Part shown: piece by piece, positions 8,671 to 21,091 of the stretch
Layout: each line of letters begins with the position of its first letter
Position numbering within the stretch: the stretch's first letter is position 1
From: Skermanella mucosa
GTDB taxonomy: Bacteria > Pseudomonadota > Alphaproteobacteria > Azospirillales > Azospirillaceae
Direction: 5' to 3'
DNA length: 64,000 nt
Assembly (NCBI RefSeq): GCF_016765655.2
Contig: NZ_CP086106.1
Location: 3,158,501 to 3,222,500 of the forward strand
Translations under genes and position numbers: made by a program
Notes under the pieces: generated by a model
The model's database searches: none
Told to the model about the DNA's origin: nothing
Seen by the model: only the letters and a program-made list of their open reading frames with translations

Positions 8671-9480
8671 TCAGGTTCCCTCGCCCGAACCCGATGGAAC
8701 CAGACCCGGGAAGAAGACGTCCCCGGCGGTGATCCGGCGACGCTCGCCGGTATCCAGGTCCAGCAGCAGGGCCCCGTCCTCATCGAGATCGGCGAAGATA
8801 CCGTTCAGCGTGCGGTCGGCCAGCCTCACGGCGATCGGACCGCCGATGCCACGGGCCAGCTGGAGCCAGCCCTCGCGAACGGGGGTAAACCCCTCCTCCT
8901 TCCACACGTCGTACCAGGTGGAGAATGCCTGGACGAAACGGACCAGGACCGGACCGGGCTCGTCGAGCCTGCCGCCTTCGTTGCGCAGGGATGTCGCGGG
9001 GAACTCGGATTCCTGCGGATAGTGCTGGACATTGATGCCGACACCCACGACGAGCCATTCGATGTTGCCGGCATCGTCGGTTTCCGATTCCAGCAGGATG
9101 CCCGCCGCCTTCCTGTCGTCCAGAAGAACGTCGTTCGGCCATTTGCACTGGCAGATGCCCTCGGGAAGCAGCGGCTGGAGCGTATCGGCCAGCGCCCCGG
9201 CCGTCACGAACGACAACTGCGCCGCCGAAGCCGGCGTGCAGCCCGGACGAAGGACGAGGCTGGCGTAGAGGTTTCCCTCCGGCGAGATCCAGGGCCGGCC
9301 CCGGCGTCCGCGCCCCTCGGTCTGCCGCAAAGCCCAGACGAGGGTGCCGTGGGCGGCACCCTCGTCACGGGCCAGGCGCTTAGCCTCGTCGTTGGTGCTG
9401 CCCAAGCTGTCGTAAGCCGCCAGCCCGTAGGCCGGCGGCAGGCCGGGCAGCGCCCGGTTCACAGGAACCGGCTTGCTCAT
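8671..9480 (-). CDS. birA: Biotin--[acetyl-CoA-carboxylase] ligase
   Basis: This enzyme attaches biotin to carrier lysines of biotin-dependent carboxylases via biotinyl-AMP. It has 269 residues. The biotinyl-AMP loop appears as [13 protein letters not shown] near residues 55-67, with [20 protein letters not shown] in the catalytic core and a short C-terminal SH3-like domain. There is no N-terminal DNA-binding domain, so it is a class I ligase and not a biotin repressor. Its start overlaps the nuoN stop by 4 bases. The nuoN-birA-coaX-rnj order is a recurrent alphaproteobacterial arrangement. Confidence 0.95.
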   Translation of the reverse strand: MSKPVPVNRALPGLPPAYGLAAYDSLGSTNDEAKRLARDEGAAHGTLVWALRQTEGRGRRGRPWISPEGNLYASLVLRPGCTPASAAQLSFVTAGALADTLQPLLPEGICQCKWPNDVLLDDRKAAGILLESETDDAGNIEWLVVGVGINVQHYPQESEFPATSLRNEGGRLDEPGPVLVRFVQAFSTWYDVWKEEGFTPVREGWLQLARGIGGPIAVRLADRTLNGIFADLDEDGALLLDLDTGERRRITAGDVFFPGLVPSGSGEGT

Positions 9481-10934
9481 CCCGCGAACAGCGACGCCGC
9501 CGCCGCCGCCGCGCCGTCCAGCAGGGGTGACGGAAAGAAGAAGAACAGCAAGGTGAACAGGCTGGTACCGGCGATGACCAGGGTCATCTCGCTGCTGATG
9601 TTCCGGTCGAGCGGCTCCACCGGCTCATCGAAGTACATGACCTTGATGATGCGCAGGTAGTAGAACGCGCCCACGACGCTCGCCAGCACGCCGAGCACGG
9701 CCAGCGAATAGAGGTGCGCCTGGATCGCCGCCTGGAAGACGAACAGCTTGGCGAAGAAGCCGGCGGCCGGCGGAATGCCGGCCATCGAGAACATGAAGAT
9801 CAGCATGGCGAGCGCCAGCATCGGGTGGGTTTTGGACAGGCCCGCCAGATCGCTGATCTCCTCGACCATCCGGCCGTTCTGGCGCATGCACAGGATCACG
9901 CCGAACGTGCCGATGTTCATGAAGATGTAGATTGCCATGTAGAACATGACGCCGCGCACGCCCAACTCGGTACCGGCGGCGAGGCCGACCAGGGCGAACC
10001 CGATATGGCCGATCGAGCTGTAGGCCATCAGGCGCTTGATGTTGGTCTGGCCGATCGCGGCGAACGAGCCCAGCACCATGGAGGCAAGCGCGGTGAAGTA
10101 GATGATCTGGCGCCATTGGTCGACCATTGCGCCGAACGGCTCGATCAGCAGGCGCACGAACAGCGCGATGGCGGCGACCTTGGGCGCCACGGCGAAGAAG
10201 GCCGTAACCGGGGTCGGCGCGCCTTCGTAGACGTCCGGCGTCCACATGTGGAACGGCACAGCCGAGATCTTGAAGGCGAGCCCCGCCGCCACGAAGGTCA
10301 GCCCGACGATCAGGCCGACCGAGGCATGCCCGGCCTCCTGGGCATGGCCGGCGAAAAGCTGGGCCAGGGTGGTGAAGTTGGTCGTGCCGGCAAAGCCGTA
10401 GACCAGGGAGGCGCCATACAGAAGCATCCCCGACGACAGCCCGCCGAGAACGAAGTATTTCAGCCCCGCCTCGCTCGACTTCGCGAAGTCGCGCCGGAAG
10501 GCCGCGATCACGTAGAGCGCCAGGCTCTGAAGTTCCAGGCCGACATAGAGGGAGATGAGGTCGTTGGCCGACACCATCATCAGCATGCCGACCGTGGCGA
10601 GCAGCATGAGCACCGGGAACTCGATCCGCTTCATCTGCTCCCGCTCGATATAGTTTATCGATACGAGAACGGACAGGGCGGATCCGATCAGCACCAGCAC
10701 CTTCATGAAGCCGCCGAAGCTGTCCATGATGAAGAGATTGCTGAAGGTGAGTTCGCGGGTACCCGGGCCGGACAGCACCAGGACCGCGGCGACGAGCAGG
10801 ACGCCGACCGTCAGGTAGGAGATCAGCCGCGTGCTGCCGTCGCCCCGGAAGACGCCCAGCATGAGCAGGGCCATGGCCGACAAGGCCATGAAGATCTCCG
10901 GCAGCGCCGGCATCAGATCGGGAAATTCGGTCAT
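9477..10934 (-). CDS. nuoN: NADH-quinone oxidoreductase subunit N
   Basis: This is one of the three antiporter-like, proton-translocating membrane subunits of complex I. It has 485 residues with about 14 hydrophobic segments. The proton-translocation core contains the Mrp-type signature around [18 protein letters not shown] and the helix with [16 protein letters not shown]. It is the last nuo gene of the cluster: nuoM ends 18 bases before it and birA overlaps its stop codon, so complex I and biotin ligase transcription are probably joined. Confidence 0.97.
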   Translation of the reverse strand: MTEFPDLMPALPEIFMALSAMALLMLGVFRGDGSTRLISYLTVGVLLVAAVLVLSGPGTRELTFSNLFIMDSFGGFMKVLVLIGSALSVLVSINYIEREQMKRIEFPVLMLLATVGMLMMVSANDLISLYVGLELQSLALYVIAAFRRDFAKSSEAGLKYFVLGGLSSGMLLYGASLVYGFAGTTNFTTLAQLFAGHAQEAGHASVGLIVGLTFVAAGLAFKISAVPFHMWTPDVYEGAPTPVTAFFAVAPKVAAIALFVRLLIEPFGAMVDQWRQIIYFTALASMVLGSFAAIGQTNIKRLMAYSSIGHIGFALVGLAAGTELGVRGVMFYMAIYIFMNIGTFGVILCMRQNGRMVEEISDLAGLSKTHPMLALAMLIFMFSMAGIPPAAGFFAKLFVFQAAIQAHLYSLAVLGVLASVVGAFYYLRIIKVMYFDEPVEPLDRNISSEMTLVIAGTSLFTLLFFFFPSPLLDGAAAAAASLFAG

Positions 10935-10952
10935 TTTGCTTGTTCCCCCGCC

Positions 10953-12467
10953 TTATCGTACCGCAACGGCAGTACTGGCGCCGTCGGCCAGAGCGGTTTG
11001 GTAATTCGTGATCAGCGCCTCGACCGACACCGACATGACGCTCAGGAAGCTTGTGGGATAGATTCCCATCCACAGGACCAGTACGACCAGCGGCACGAAG
11101 ATCGCGACCTCGCGCGGGCTGAGGTCCATCATGCCCTTGACGTCGTCCCGGGTGATCTTGCCGAAGATGATGCGGCGATACAGCCACAGCATGTAGGCGG
11201 CCCCCAGGATGATGCCGATGGTCGCCAGGAAAGCGACCCAGGTATTGTCCTGGAACGCGCCGATCAGGATCAGGAACTCGCCGACGAAGCCGCTGGTGCC
11301 GGGCAGCCCGACGGAAGCCAGCATCATCAGCATGAACACGACGGCGTATTTCGGCATGTTGTGGACGAGGCCGCCGTAACGCGCGATCTCGCGGGTGTGC
11401 AGCCGGTCATAGACCACGCCGACGCAGAGGAAGAGAGCGCCGGACACGATGCCGTGGCTGAGCATCTGGAACAGCGATCCTTCCACGCCCTGCTGGGTCA
11501 TGGTGAACATGCCGATCGTGACGAAGCCCATGTGTGCGATCGACGAGTAGGCGATCAGCTTCTTCATGTCCTCCTGCGCCAGCGCAACCAGGGAGGTGTA
11601 GATGATCGCCACGACGCTCAGGGTGTAGATCAGCGGCGTGAAGTACTCGGTCGCCTCGGGCAGGATCGGGATCGAGAAGCGCAGGAAACCGTAACCGCCC
11701 ATCTTCAGCAGCACGCCGGCCAGGATGACGGAGCCGGCGGTCGGCGCCTCCACGTGGGCGTCGGGCAGCCAGGTGTGGACCGGCCACATCGGCACCTTGA
11801 CGGCGAAGGAGGCGAACAGCGCCAGCCACAGCCACAGCTGCATGCTGCGCGGGAAATCGGTCTGCATCAGCGTCGGCAGGTCCGTGGTGCCCGCCACGAA
11901 ATACATGGCCAGGATCGCCAGCAGCATCAGCACCGAGCCGAGCAGCGTATAGAGGAAGAACTTGAACGCCGCGTACACGCGCCGCGCACCGCCCCAGACG
12001 CCGATGATCAGGAACATCGGGATCAGCACGCCTTCGAAAAACATGTAGAAGAGGACGAAGTCCAGCGCGCAGAACATGCCGACCATCAGGGTCTCGAGGA
12101 CCAGGAAGGCGATCATGTATTCCTTGACGCGGGTCTTCACCGACTCCCAGCTCGACAGGATGCAGAGCGGCGTCAGGAAGGTGGAAAGCAGGACGAACAG
12201 CACCGAGATGCCGTCCACGCCCATGTGATAGTAGACGTTGAACGCCGGGATCCACTCGACGCGCTCCACCATCTGGAACGCGGCCGAGGAACTGTCGAAG
12301 TTCAACCAGATGAACACCGACAGCACGAAGGTGATCAGCGAGGTCCACAACGCCACGTTACGGGCGTTGCGTGCCACGACATCGGGTTCGCCGCGGATCA
12401 GCAGGATGAACGCGGCACCGACGAGCGGCAGGAATGTCGTCAGCGACAGGATGGGCCAGCCAGCCAT
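10953..12467 (-). CDS. nuoM: NADH-quinone oxidoreductase subunit M
   Basis: This antiporter-like subunit of the complex I membrane arm has 504 residues and multiple membrane helices. Diagnostic stretches are [19 protein letters not shown] and [18 protein letters not shown], which carry the conserved lysines and histidines of the proton channel. It is preceded by nuoL (21-base gap) and followed by nuoN (18-base gap). Length and motifs match NuoM and distinguish it from NuoL, which is longer and carries the extra C-terminal lateral helix. Confidence 0.97.
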   Translation of the reverse strand: MAGWPILSLTTFLPLVGAAFILLIRGEPDVVARNARNVALWTSLITFVLSVFIWLNFDSSSAAFQMVERVEWIPAFNVYYHMGVDGISVLFVLLSTFLTPLCILSSWESVKTRVKEYMIAFLVLETLMVGMFCALDFVLFYMFFEGVLIPMFLIIGVWGGARRVYAAFKFFLYTLLGSVLMLLAILAMYFVAGTTDLPTLMQTDFPRSMQLWLWLALFASFAVKVPMWPVHTWLPDAHVEAPTAGSVILAGVLLKMGGYGFLRFSIPILPEATEYFTPLIYTLSVVAIIYTSLVALAQEDMKKLIAYSSIAHMGFVTIGMFTMTQQGVEGSLFQMLSHGIVSGALFLCVGVVYDRLHTREIARYGGLVHNMPKYAVVFMLMMLASVGLPGTSGFVGEFLILIGAFQDNTWVAFLATIGIILGAAYMLWLYRRIIFGKITRDDVKGMMDLSPREVAIFVPLVVLVLWMGIYPTSFLSVMSVSVEALITNYQTALADGASTAVAVR

Positions 12468-12488
12468 GATCAGTCTTGCCTCGCCGTA

Positions 12489-14414
12489 TCAACCGAAAAA
12501 GTAGAACCAGCCGACCAGCAGCACCACGCCGATCACCATCGCGAAAGCGTAGTGATAGACATAGCCGGACTGCAGGCGGGCGGCGCGGAGTGCGACGTCG
12601 CGGGTGGCGGCGGCGACGCCGTCGGGACCGACGCCGTCGATGATGGCCCCGTCACCGGACTTCCACAGGCCATAGCCCAGGTACTTGGCCGGCTGGACGA
12701 ACACCCTGTCGTACAGTTCGTCGAACATCCACTTGCGATAGACGAACTGATAGACCGCGCCGAGCTTGGACGAAACCAGGGACGGCAGGTGCGGCATGAA
12801 CATGTAGAAGAGGTACGCCAGCGCGATGCCGATCACGCCGGCCACGAACGGAGCCAGAGGCACCCAGCCGGGGACGTGGTGCGCCGCCTCGACGGTGTCG
12901 TTCTCGTGCAGGACGAAGATCGCCTTGCCCCAGAAATCCGCCCTGCCCTCGCCGACGAACCAGTTGTAGGCCACGACGCCGGAGAACAGCGCGCCGATCG
13001 CCAGGACGCCCAGGGGGATCGTCATGATGAGCGGGCTCTCGTGGACATGGGCCATGACCCGGTCGTTGGCCTGCGGCCGGCCGTGGAACGTCATGATGAT
13101 GAGGCGCCAGGAGTAGAACGCCGTCATGAGCGCCGCGGCGATGCCGAGCCAGAAGGCATAGGTGCCGACTCCGGAGTGGGCGGCATAGGCCGCCTCCAGG
13201 ATCATGTCCTTGGAGTAGTAGCCGGCGAAGAACGGGATGCCGGCGAGCGCCAGGCTGCCGATCCACATCATGGCGTAGGTCAGCGGGATCAGCCGCCAGA
13301 TGCCGCCCATCTTCCGCATATCCTGCTCGTCCGACATGGCATGGATCACCGAGCCGGCACCGAGGAACAGGAGGGCCTTGAAGAAGGCGTGGGTCATCAG
13401 GTGGAACATCGCGGCGCTGTAGGCAGAAACGCCGAGCGCGAAGAACATATAGCCGAGCTGGCTCATAGTCGAGTAGGCGATGACCCGCTTGATGTCGAAC
13501 TGGGTCAGGCCGATCGTCGCCGCGACGAAGGCGGTCGAGGCGCCGACGATGGCGATCACGTTGAGCGCGATCGGGGCGTACTCGAAAATCGGCGACAGGC
13601 GGGCGACCATGAAGACGCCGGCGGTCACCATGGTCGCGGCGTGGATCAGCGCCGACACCGGGGTCGGGCCCTCCATCGCGTCCGGAAGCCAGGTGTGCAG
13701 GCCGAGCTGCGCCGACTTGCCCATGGCGCCCATGAAGAGCAGCAGGCAGGCGACGGTCAGGGCGTCCAGGTCGAAGCCGAGGAAGTTGATGGAATGGCCG
13801 GCCATCTGCGGCGCGGCGGCGAACACGGTGTCGAAATGGACGGAGCCGAACAGGAAGAAGATCGCCATGATGCCCAGCGCGAAACCGAAGTCGCCGACCC
13901 GGTTCACGATGAACGCCTTCATGGACGCCGCGTTGGCGCTCGGCTTCTCGTACCAGAAATTGATCAGCAGGTACGAGGCCAGGCCGACGCCTTCCCAGCC
14001 GAAATACATCTGCACGAAATTATCGGCCGTCACCAGCATCAGCATGAAGAAGGTGAACAGGCTGAGATAGGCCATGAACCGCGGCTTGTGATGGTCGTGG
14101 CTCATGTACCCGATCGAGTAGACATGGACCATGGACGACACGACGTTGACCACGATCAGCATGACCGCGGTCAGCGTATCGAACTTGAGCGCCCACGAAA
14201 CCTCGAAGGTGCCGCTGTCGATCCAGGTCATCAGCTCGATGGTGCGAGCATTGCCGTTCAGCGCGACATCGACGAACAGCCAGATGGAGATGAGGGCCGA
14301 GACGCAGACCGCGCCCGCGGTGACGATCTGGGATCCCCGGTCGCCGATGAAGCGCCCGAAGAATCCCGCGATGAAGGCCGCCAGGAGCGGCAGGAAAATC
14401 GCTGCAACTTCCAT
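12489..14414 (-). CDS. nuoL: NADH-quinone oxidoreductase subunit L
   Basis: This is the most distal antiporter-like subunit of complex I. It has 641 residues, the usual NuoL length, including the C-terminal amphipathic lateral helix and a final membrane anchor. Motifs include [39 protein letters not shown] and [16 protein letters not shown]. It lies 10 bases after nuoK and 21 before nuoM. A very long open frame runs antisense to it (9714-14444, plus strand), a codon-usage shadow of this high-GC gene string. Confidence 0.97.
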   Translation of the reverse strand: MEVAAIFLPLLAAFIAGFFGRFIGDRGSQIVTAGAVCVSALISIWLFVDVALNGNARTIELMTWIDSGTFEVSWALKFDTLTAVMLIVVNVVSSMVHVYSIGYMSHDHHKPRFMAYLSLFTFFMLMLVTADNFVQMYFGWEGVGLASYLLINFWYEKPSANAASMKAFIVNRVGDFGFALGIMAIFFLFGSVHFDTVFAAAPQMAGHSINFLGFDLDALTVACLLLFMGAMGKSAQLGLHTWLPDAMEGPTPVSALIHAATMVTAGVFMVARLSPIFEYAPIALNVIAIVGASTAFVAATIGLTQFDIKRVIAYSTMSQLGYMFFALGVSAYSAAMFHLMTHAFFKALLFLGAGSVIHAMSDEQDMRKMGGIWRLIPLTYAMMWIGSLALAGIPFFAGYYSKDMILEAAYAAHSGVGTYAFWLGIAAALMTAFYSWRLIIMTFHGRPQANDRVMAHVHESPLIMTIPLGVLAIGALFSGVVAYNWFVGEGRADFWGKAIFVLHENDTVEAAHHVPGWVPLAPFVAGVIGIALAYLFYMFMPHLPSLVSSKLGAVYQFVYRKWMFDELYDRVFVQPAKYLGYGLWKSGDGAIIDGVGPDGVAAATRDVALRAARLQSGYVYHYAFAMVIGVVLLVGWFYFFG

Positions 14415-14424
14415 GATCGCCGCC

Positions 14425-14733
14425 TCAGCCCTTCATCATGTTGATGTCGTCCACGGCAATGGTGCCGCGGTTGCGGAAGTAGACGACCAGGATGGCCAGA
14501 CCGATCGCGGCCTCGGCCGCGGCGACGGTCAGGATGAACATCGCGAAGACCTGGCCGACCAGGTCATTGAGGAAGACCGAGAACGACACCAGATTGATGT
14601 TGACGGCCAACAGGATCAGCTCGATCGACATCAGGATGATGATCACGTTCTTGCGGTTCAGGAATATCCCGAAAACGCCGAGCGTGAACACGATTGACGC
14701 GACGGTGAGGTAGTGGGCGAGACCGATTTCCAT
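14425..14733 (-). CDS. nuoK: NADH-quinone oxidoreductase subunit K
   Basis: This small membrane subunit of complex I has 102 residues in three helices. Buried acidic residues occur in the helices, as in [15 protein letters not shown] and [13 protein letters not shown], and are conserved in the MrpC-like NuoK family, where they form part of the proton path. Its start directly follows the nuoJ stop with no spacer, and nuoL begins 10 bases after its own stop. Confidence 0.96.
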   Translation of the reverse strand: MEIGLAHYLTVASIVFTLGVFGIFLNRKNVIIILMSIELILLAVNINLVSFSVFLNDLVGQVFAMFILTVAAAEAAIGLAILVVYFRNRGTIAVDDINMMKG

Positions 14734-15348
14734 TCAGACACCTCCCCGGGTCGGGACCTTCCGGATCGCGACCACTTCTTCGCGACGACGGCTCACCTGG
14801 TTGCCGATGTTCTGACGGCGCACGCCCTCGCGCTGCCGCAGGGTCAGCACGATGGCGCCGATCATCGCGATCAGCAGGATCAGGCCGGCCGCCTGGAACA
14901 AATAGGCATAGTGGGTGTAGATCAGCAGACCCAGCGCGTGGGTGTTGGTGACCTCGCCGGGAGCCGGCATCGGCGCCGCGGAGACGGCGGCCAGGTCCGG
15001 TGCTATCACCCAGGTGCCCAGCACCAGGGCGAGTTCGACCAGCAGGACCAGACCTACGGTGATGCCGATCGGCAGATACTGGAGCGCACCCGACCGCAGT
15101 TCGCGGAAATTGATGTCCAGCATCATGACCACGAACAGGAAGAGCACTGCCACGGCGCCGACATAGACGATCACCAGGATCATCGCCACGAACTCCGCGC
15201 CGATCAGCACGAAGAGCCCCGCGGCGTTGAAGAAGGCGAGGATCAGGAAGAGCACCGAGTGCACCGGGTTGCGGGCCGCGATCACCATGACGGCCGATGC
15301 CACCAGGATCGCGGCGAAAAGGTAGAAAGCCAGGCTCTGCACGATCAT
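14734..15348 (-). CDS. nuoJ: NADH-quinone oxidoreductase subunit J
   Basis: This membrane subunit of complex I, next to the quinone-channel subunit, has 204 residues and five predicted helices. The family features NPVHSVLFLILAFFNAAGLF and EFVAMILVIVYVGAVAVLFLFV are present. The C-terminal tail is basic and soluble. It is separated from nuoI by 137 bases, the largest gap inside the nuo string. That gap shows no gene and could hold an internal promoter or a processing site. Confidence 0.96.
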   Translation of the reverse strand: MIVQSLAFYLFAAILVASAVMVIAARNPVHSVLFLILAFFNAAGLFVLIGAEFVAMILVIVYVGAVAVLFLFVVMMLDINFRELRSGALQYLPIGITVGLVLLVELALVLGTWVIAPDLAAVSAAPMPAPGEVTNTHALGLLIYTHYAYLFQAAGLILLIAMIGAIVLTLRQREGVRRQNIGNQVSRRREEVVAIRKVPTRGGV

Positions 15349-15485
15349 GGCGTTCCCCGCCTCTTAAGATGAGGGAAGGTGTCTGTGCTCACTTCCGGAG
15401 TCCCTTTGTCGGGTTCTTGCAGTGTCTTGCGGACCGTGGGGGTCCGGCCGCGGATGCGGTTCAGACCCCACACGGGTTAAGGGTT

Positions 15486-15974
15486 TTAGCGATAGGGAGC
15501 GTCGACCGCAACGTTCGCGGCGAGCTGGGCCTCCCAGCGGTCGCCGTTCTCGAGCAGCTTTTCCTTATTGTAGAAGAGTTCCTCACGGGTCTCCGTGGAG
15601 AACTCGAAGTTCGGTCCCTCGACGATCGCGTCCACCGGGCAGGCCTCCTGGCACAGGCCGCAATAGATGCACTTCGTCATGTCGATATCGTAGCGGGTCG
15701 TCCGGCGGCTGCCGTCGTCACGGGGCTCGGCCTCGATGGTGATGGCCAGGGCCGGGCAGACGGCCTCGCACAGCTTGCAGGCGATGCAGCGCTCTTCCCC
15801 GTTGGGATAGCGGCGCAGCGCATGCTCGCCCCGGAACCGCGGGCTGATGGGGCCCTTCTCGAACGGATAGTTCAGGGTCACCCGCGGCCGGAACATATAG
15901 CTGAAAGTCAGGCCCAGTCCGGACAGCAGTTCCGTCAGGAAAAAGCCCCGCGCAGTGCGATCCAGGAATGCCAT
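15486..15974 (-). CDS. nuoI: NADH-quinone oxidoreductase subunit I
   Basis: This iron-sulfur subunit carries the two [4Fe-4S] clusters N6a and N6b that pass electrons towards N2. It has 162 residues from the ATG at 15974, chosen because AGGAGA lies 8 bases upstream and the family N-terminus begins [14 protein letters not shown] start 63 bases further up would add residues with no family match. The ferredoxin motifs [12 protein letters not shown] and [15 protein letters not shown] supply the eight cluster cysteines. It is preceded by nuoH. Confidence 0.97.
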   Translation of the reverse strand: MAFLDRTARGFFLTELLSGLGLTFSYMFRPRVTLNYPFEKGPISPRFRGEHALRRYPNGEERCIACKLCEAVCPALAITIEAEPRDDGSRRTTRYDIDMTKCIYCGLCQEACPVDAIVEGPNFEFSTETREELFYNKEKLLENGDRWEAQLAANVAVDAPYR

Positions 15975-16044
15975 GTCTTCAGTTCTCCTGTCGTGCGCAC
16001 CCGGGATCAGAAGATCCGGCGGCGCGCACGAAATCATGCAAGGG

Positions 16045-17052
16045 TTAGGGCAGCCAGTCGAAGGCGACGAGAACGCCCGCGGTCAGGATCACCCAGAACA
16101 GCGAGAAGGGCAGAAACACCTTCCAGCCAAGCCGCATCAGCTGGTCGTAGCGGTAGCGCGGCACGGTGGCGCGGACCCAGAGGAAGACGAACAGCACGAA
16201 GGCGATCTTCAGCGCGAACCAGATCGGTCCCGGGATCCAGTTGAGCGGAGGGATGTCCAGGGGAGGCAGCCAGCCGCCCAGGAACAGGATCGACGTCATC
16301 GCGCTCATGAGGATCATGTTCGCGTATTCGCCCAGGAAGAACAGGGCGAAGGTCATCGCCGAATATTCGACGTTGTACCCGCCGACCAGCTCCGACTCGC
16401 CTTCCGGCAGGTCGAACGGTGCCCGGTTCGTCTCGGCAAGCGCCGAAATGAAGAACACGACGAACATCGGCAGCAGCGGGATCGCGAACCACACCGTCTT
16501 CTGCGCCATCACCACGTCGGTCAGGTTCAGCGACCCGACGCAGAGCAGCACCGTGATGATCACGAAGCCGATCGACACTTCGTATGACACCATCTGCGCC
16601 GCCGAGCGGAGTCCGCCGAGGAAGGCGTATTTCGAGTTGGACGCCCAGCCGGCCATGATGATGCCGTAGACCCCCAGCGAGGAGATCGCGAACAGGTACA
16701 GCACGCCGACATTGATGTTCGCCAGGACCATGCCCGCATCGAACGGGATCACGGCCCAGGCGATCAGGCTGAGCAGGAAGGTCAGCATAGGCGCGAAGAC
16801 GAACACCACCCGGTTCGCGCCCGCCGGTATGACAGTCTCCTTGCCGAAGAGCTTCAGCCCGTCGGCAAGCGGCTGGAAGAGGCCGAACGGACCGACCATG
16901 TTCGGTCCCTGGCGCAGCTGCATGGCGGCCAGGACCTTGCGCTCGGCATAGGTCAGGTAGGCGACGCCGAGCAGCAGCGGGATGATGATGGCGACGATCT
17001 GGAGGACGATGATGATCGTCGGCCAGGCATAGCCGGTCCAAAGTTCAGCCAT
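16045..17052 (-). CDS. nuoH: NADH-quinone oxidoreductase subunit H
   Basis: This membrane subunit forms most of the quinone-binding chamber of complex I. It has 335 residues and eight or so helices. The conserved segments include [20 protein letters not shown] near residues 39-58, [22 protein letters not shown] and [21 protein letters not shown] second frame of similar length (16034-17041) reads as Arg-rich nonsense and was rejected. The start overlaps the nuoG stop by 8 bases. Confidence 0.97.
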   Translation of the reverse strand: MAELWTGYAWPTIIIVLQIVAIIIPLLLGVAYLTYAERKVLAAMQLRQGPNMVGPFGLFQPLADGLKLFGKETVIPAGANRVVFVFAPMLTFLLSLIAWAVIPFDAGMVLANINVGVLYLFAISSLGVYGIIMAGWASNSKYAFLGGLRSAAQMVSYEVSIGFVIITVLLCVGSLNLTDVVMAQKTVWFAIPLLPMFVVFFISALAETNRAPFDLPEGESELVGGYNVEYSAMTFALFFLGEYANMILMSAMTSILFLGGWLPPLDIPPLNWIPGPIWFALKIAFVLFVFLWVRATVPRYRYDQLMRLGWKVFLPFSLFWVILTAGVLVAFDWLP

Positions 17053-19108
17053 GGGTGCCGGTCCTCTCGTTCCCAGCCAGCACGAACGTCTCGGTGCACT
17101 TCGCCATGGTGGCCGAAGCGCGGCTGATGGGGTCTGTCATGTAGTAGTTTTCGATCGGGCAGCGGAACGGCGCCGCGTCGACCGGACCGGGCCGGCCGAA
17201 CGGTCCCCATTCGGCCGCCGCCAGCCCCTCGATGGTGCGGAACGTCGGGCTGGTCTCGGCAAGCCGCTTCCGGACCTGGGCGAGGCTGTCATACGGCAGC
17301 CTGATGCCGAGCTGATCGCCCAGCGCGCGCAGGATCTTCCAGTCCTCCCGGGCCTCGCCGAGCGGAAAGACCGCCATGCGGGCCATCTGGACCCGGCCCT
17401 CGGTATTGACGTAGAGGCCGTTCTTCTCCGTGTAGGCGGCACCCGGCAGGATGACGTCGGCGCGGTGGGCACCCCGGTCGCCGTGGTGCCCCTGGTAGAT
17501 CACGAAGGCGTCGCCCAGCTTGGCGGTATCGATCTCGTCGGCACCCAGCAGGTAGACCACGTCGATCTGGCCGGCGGCCGTCGCCTCCAGGATGTCGGCG
17601 GTGCCCTTGCCGCCCCGGCCCGGCAGGAAGCCCATTTCCAGGCCGCCGACCCGTGCCGCCGCGGTGTGCAGCACGTTGAAGCCGTTCCAGCCGTCCTGGA
17701 TCATGTTGTTGGTTTCGGCAACCTGGCGAGCCAGCGCCTGGATCGCCGGACCGTCGGCGCGCCGCAACGCGCCGGTGCCCAGGATCAGCATGGGACGCTT
17801 GGCGTTCTTCAGGACCTCGCAGAACTCGTGCCGCCCCTCGGCGATCTCCTGCAGGGTCTGCGGACCGGCGCCAAGATAGGCGTAGGGATAGGTGAGGTCC
17901 CGCTGCTCGCCGACCACGCCGACCTTCAGGCCGCCCATCAGGTAGCGCTTGCGGATCCGCGCGTTGACCATCGGTCCTTCCCAGCGGGGATAGGTCCCGA
18001 TCAGCAGGATCGCGTCGGCCTTCTCGATTCCGGCGATGGTCGTGTTGAACAGGTAGCCGGCCCGCGCCGAGGTGTCGAACGCGGCGCCGTCCTGGCGGCA
18101 GTCCATGTTGGCGGAACCGAGCCCTTCGACCAGGTCCTTCAGGGCGATCATCGACTCGGCGTCGCACAGGTCGCCGGCGAGAGCTGCGATCCGCTCTCCC
18201 GGAACGCCCTTGACGCGCTCCGCGATCGCGGCGAAGGCTTCGGCCCAGGTCGCCGGCTGCAGCTTGCCCTCACGGCGGACATAGGGCCGGTCCAGACGCT
18301 GGCGCTTCAGGCCGTCGTAATGGAAGCGGCTCTTGTCCGCCAGCCACTCCTCGTTGACGTCCTCGTTCAGGCGCGGGGTCAGCCGCATGACCTCGGGACC
18401 GCGGGTGTCGACGCGGGTGTTGCTGCCGACCGCGTCCATGACATCGATGGTCTCGGTCTTGCGCAACTCCCAGGGCCGGGTGGTGAAGGCGTAGGGCTTG
18501 GAAGTGAGCGCGCCGACCGGGCAGACATCGATCAGGTTGCCGGACAGCTCCGAGGAGATGGCCTGCTCGATATAGGTGCCGACTTCCATGTGTTCGCCGC
18601 GACCGGTCGCCCCCAGTTCGGGCACGCCGGCGATCTCGTCCGCGAAGCGGATGCAGCGGGTACAGTGGATGCACCGGGTCATGATCGTCTTGATCAGCGG
18701 CCCGAGATACTTGTCCTTGACCGCCCGCTTGTTCTCCTGGAACCGCGAACGGTCGAAGCCGTAACCCATCGCCTGGTCCTGCAGGTCGCACTCGCCGCCC
18801 TGGTCGCAGATCGGGCAGTCGAGCGGATGGTTGATCAGCAGGAATTCCATCACGCCCTTGCGGGCCTTGTGGACCAGCTCGGTATTGGTCTTGATGACCA
18901 TTCCCTCGCCGCACGGCATCGCGCAGGACGCGACCGGCTTGGGCGCCTTTTCCATCTCGACCAGGCACATGCGGCAGTTGGCCGGCACCGACAGCCGTTC
19001 ATGGTAGCAGAAGCGCGGGATTTCGATGCCGATCTGCTCGCAGGCCTGCAGCACGGAAGTACCCGGCTCGACCTCGACCTCGATCCCGTCAATCGTTAGT
19101 TTGGGCAT
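17045..19108 (-). CDS. nuoG: NADH-quinone oxidoreductase subunit G
   Basis: This is the largest peripheral-arm subunit of complex I, with 687 residues. The N-terminal ferredoxin domain has cysteines in [16 protein letters not shown] for the [2Fe-2S] cluster. The His/Cys cluster segment is [19 protein letters not shown], and [13 protein letters not shown] belongs to a further [4Fe-4S] site. The remaining two thirds is a molybdopterin-oxidoreductase-like domain that is catalytically inactive in this family. It starts 33 bases after nuoF and overlaps nuoH. Confidence 0.97.
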   Translation of the reverse strand: MPKLTIDGIEVEVEPGTSVLQACEQIGIEIPRFCYHERLSVPANCRMCLVEMEKAPKPVASCAMPCGEGMVIKTNTELVHKARKGVMEFLLINHPLDCPICDQGGECDLQDQAMGYGFDRSRFQENKRAVKDKYLGPLIKTIMTRCIHCTRCIRFADEIAGVPELGATGRGEHMEVGTYIEQAISSELSGNLIDVCPVGALTSKPYAFTTRPWELRKTETIDVMDAVGSNTRVDTRGPEVMRLTPRLNEDVNEEWLADKSRFHYDGLKRQRLDRPYVRREGKLQPATWAEAFAAIAERVKGVPGERIAALAGDLCDAESMIALKDLVEGLGSANMDCRQDGAAFDTSARAGYLFNTTIAGIEKADAILLIGTYPRWEGPMVNARIRKRYLMGGLKVGVVGEQRDLTYPYAYLGAGPQTLQEIAEGRHEFCEVLKNAKRPMLILGTGALRRADGPAIQALARQVAETNNMIQDGWNGFNVLHTAAARVGGLEMGFLPGRGGKGTADILEATAAGQIDVVYLLGADEIDTAKLGDAFVIYQGHHGDRGAHRADVILPGAAYTEKNGLYVNTEGRVQMARMAVFPLGEAREDWKILRALGDQLGIRLPYDSLAQVRKRLAETSPTFRTIEGLAAAEWGPFGRPGPVDAAPFRCPIENYYMTDPISRASATMAKCTETFVLAGNERTGTHG

Positions 19109-19141
19109 AGTGATGTCTCGTCGCTACGTTCGGCTGCCGGT

Positions 19142-20434
19142 TCATTCCGCCGCGGCGCGCTGGGCGCCGGTGTACTGGAGGATTCGCCGTTCCATTTCGG
19201 GGCGGAAGTGCCGGATCAGGCCCTGGACGGGCCAGGCCGCCGCGTCACCCAGGGCGCAGATGGTGTGCCCTTCGATTTCCTTGGTGACCTCGAACAGCAT
19301 GTCGATCTCGTCGATGCGGGCCCTGCCCTGCGCCATGCGCTCCATCACGCGCCACAGCCAGCCGGTGCCTTCGCGGCACGGCGTGCACTGGCCGCAGCTC
19401 TCGTGCATGTAGAACTTGGACAGGCGGGCGATCGCCTTGACGATGTCGGTGGACTTGTCCATGACGATGATCCCGGCGGTGCCGAGGCCCGACCGGACCT
19501 CGCGCAGGCTGTCGAAATCCATCAGGACGGTGTCGCAGATCGACCGGGGCAGCACCGGCACCGAAGAACCGCCGGGAATGATGGCCAGGAGATTGTCCCA
19601 GCCGCCGCGCACGCCGCCGGCGTGCTTCTCGATCAGCTCCTTCAGCGGGATGCCCATCTCCTCTTCCACGTTGCACGGCTTGTTCACGTGGCCGGAAATG
19701 CAGAACACCTTGGTCCCGGTGTTCTTCGGACGGCCGAGGCCGGCGAACCAGGCGGCGCCCCGGCGCAGGATCGTCGGGACCACCGCGATGCTCTCGACGT
19801 TGTTGACCGTCGTCGGGCAGGAATAAAGGCCCGCCTGGGCCGGGAACGGCGGCTTGTTGCGGGGCTGGCCCTTCTTGCCTTCCAGGCTCTCGATCAGCGC
19901 GGTCTCTTCGCCGCAGATATAGGCGCCGGCGCCGCGGTGAAGGTAGAGGTCGAAGTCCCATCCCGACCCACACGCGTTCTTGCCGATCAGGCCGGCCGCG
20001 TAGGCCTCGTCGATCGCACGCTGGAGGTTTGAGCCCTCGTTGTAGAACTCACCCCGGATGTAGATGTAGCAGGCGTTGGCGCCGATCGCGAAGCTGGCGA
20101 TCAGGCAGCCCTCGATCAGCTTGTGCGGATCGTGACGCATGATGTCGCGGTCCTTGCACGTACCCGGCTCGCCCTCGTCGGCGTTGATCACCAGATAGTG
20201 CGGCCGGTCGCCGGTCTGCTTGGGCATGAACGACCATTTGAGACCCGTGGAGAAGCCGGCGCCGCCGCGGCCGCGCAGCCCGGACTCCTTGGTCTCGTTG
20301 ATGATCCATTCCCTGCCCTTCAGGATCAGGTCCCTGGTGTTGTCCCAATCACCCCGTCCACGCGCGGCGTCCAGCCCGAAATCCTCGAAGCCGTAGAGAT
20401 TGGTGAAAATGCGGTCTTCGTCCCGAAGCATCAC
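19142..20434 (-). CDS. nuoF: NADH-quinone oxidoreductase subunit F
   Basis: This NADH-oxidising, FMN-binding subunit of complex I has 430 residues. The glycine-rich nucleotide-binding region is [19 protein letters not shown] near residues 49-67. The FMN/NADH region contains [16 protein letters not shown] and [20 protein letters not shown], and the [4Fe-4S] motif is [13 protein letters not shown] in the C-terminal part. NuoE ends 6 bases before its start, matching the NuoE-NuoF pairing in the NADH dehydrogenase module. Confidence 0.97.
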   Translation of the reverse strand: MMLRDEDRIFTNLYGFEDFGLDAARGRGDWDNTRDLILKGREWIINETKESGLRGRGGAGFSTGLKWSFMPKQTGDRPHYLVINADEGEPGTCKDRDIMRHDPHKLIEGCLIASFAIGANACYIYIRGEFYNEGSNLQRAIDEAYAAGLIGKNACGSGWDFDLYLHRGAGAYICGEETALIESLEGKKGQPRNKPPFPAQAGLYSCPTTVNNVESIAVVPTILRRGAAWFAGLGRPKNTGTKVFCISGHVNKPCNVEEEMGIPLKELIEKHAGGVRGGWDNLLAIIPGGSSVPVLPRSICDTVLMDFDSLREVRSGLGTAGIIVMDKSTDIVKAIARLSKFYMHESCGQCTPCREGTGWLWRVMERMAQGRARIDEIDMLFEVTKEIEGHTICALGDAAAWPVQGLIRHFRPEMERRILQYTGAQRAAAE

Positions 20435-20440
20435 GCCCCC

Positions 20441-21091
20441 TCAGTCATCGCCGTGGGTGGAATCTGCGGCCGTCGCCGACGTCGCCTGAGGCACCCTGCC
20501 CTTCAACGTCGTCGGCCCCCCGGCCGGGCTTGAGGTCTGACGGCCCGAAACCGGTCCCGGCGCGGGCCGTTCGCCGCGCTTCAGGGCGTCCAGCAGCGCT
20601 TCCGTGCTGGCGGCGTCCAGATCCTCGTAATAGTCGTCGTTGACCTGGACCATCGGCGCATTCACGCAGGCGCCCAGGCACTCCACCTCGATCACGGTGA
20701 ACTGACCGTCCGGAGTCGTCTCGCCCAGACCGATGCCCAGCTTGCGCTCGCAGGCCTTCACGACATCGTCCGACCCGCGCAGCCAACACGGAGTGGTGGT
20801 GCAGATCTGCACGAAGTGCTTACCGACGGGCTTCAGATTGTACATGGTGTAGAAGGTAGCCACCTCGTACACCCGGATGCGCGGCATGCTCAGCATGTCG
20901 GCGACATAGTCCATGGCCGCGCGCGGCAGCCAGTTGTCGTTCTGGCGCTGTGCCAGGTCGAGCAGGGGCATCACCGCGCTGGCCTGCTTGCCGGGCGGAT
21001 ACTTCGCGATGATGTGCTTGGCCCGTTCCAGGTTCTCCGCCGTGAAGGCGAAATCCTTCGGCCCAGCGGGTGCCGTTCCGTTTGCGCTCAT
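20441..21091 (-). CDS. nuoE: NADH-quinone oxidoreductase subunit E
   Basis: This thioredoxin-like subunit carries the [2Fe-2S] cluster N1a. It has 216 residues from the ATG at 21091, which overlaps the nuoD stop by 4 bases. The reading frame is open far upstream through nuoD, but that part is not the coding frame of nuoD. Cluster cysteines appear in [10 protein letters not shown] and [10 protein letters not shown]. The last 40 or so residues form a Pro, Ser and Thr-rich tail absent from the E. coli protein, of a kind seen in some alphaproteobacterial NuoE proteins. Confidence 0.96.
   Translation of the reverse strand: MSANGTAPAGPKDFAFTAENLERAKHIIAKYPPGKQASAVMPLLDLAQRQNDNWLPRAAMDYVADMLSMPRIRVYEVATFYTMYNLKPVGKHFVQICTTTPCWLRGSDDVVKACERKLGIGLGETTPDGQFTVIEVECLGACVNAPMVQVNDDYYEDLDAASTEALLDALKRGERPAPGPVSGRQTSSPAGGPTTLKGRVPQATSATAADSTHGDD

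Noticed and set aside
9714-14444. Open frame of 1576 codons on the plus strand
   Set aside because: It is exactly antisense to nuoN, nuoM and nuoL and is rich in His, Gln, Asp and Arg, the pattern expected opposite high-GC membrane-protein genes. No domain or ribosome site was seen.
16034-17041. Second long frame over nuoH on the same strand
   Set aside because: It reads as Arg/Pro/Ala-rich sequence with no helices, while the other frame is clear NuoH.
17051-19099. Open frame of 682 codons on the plus strand
   Set aside because: Antisense to nuoG with typical shadow composition.
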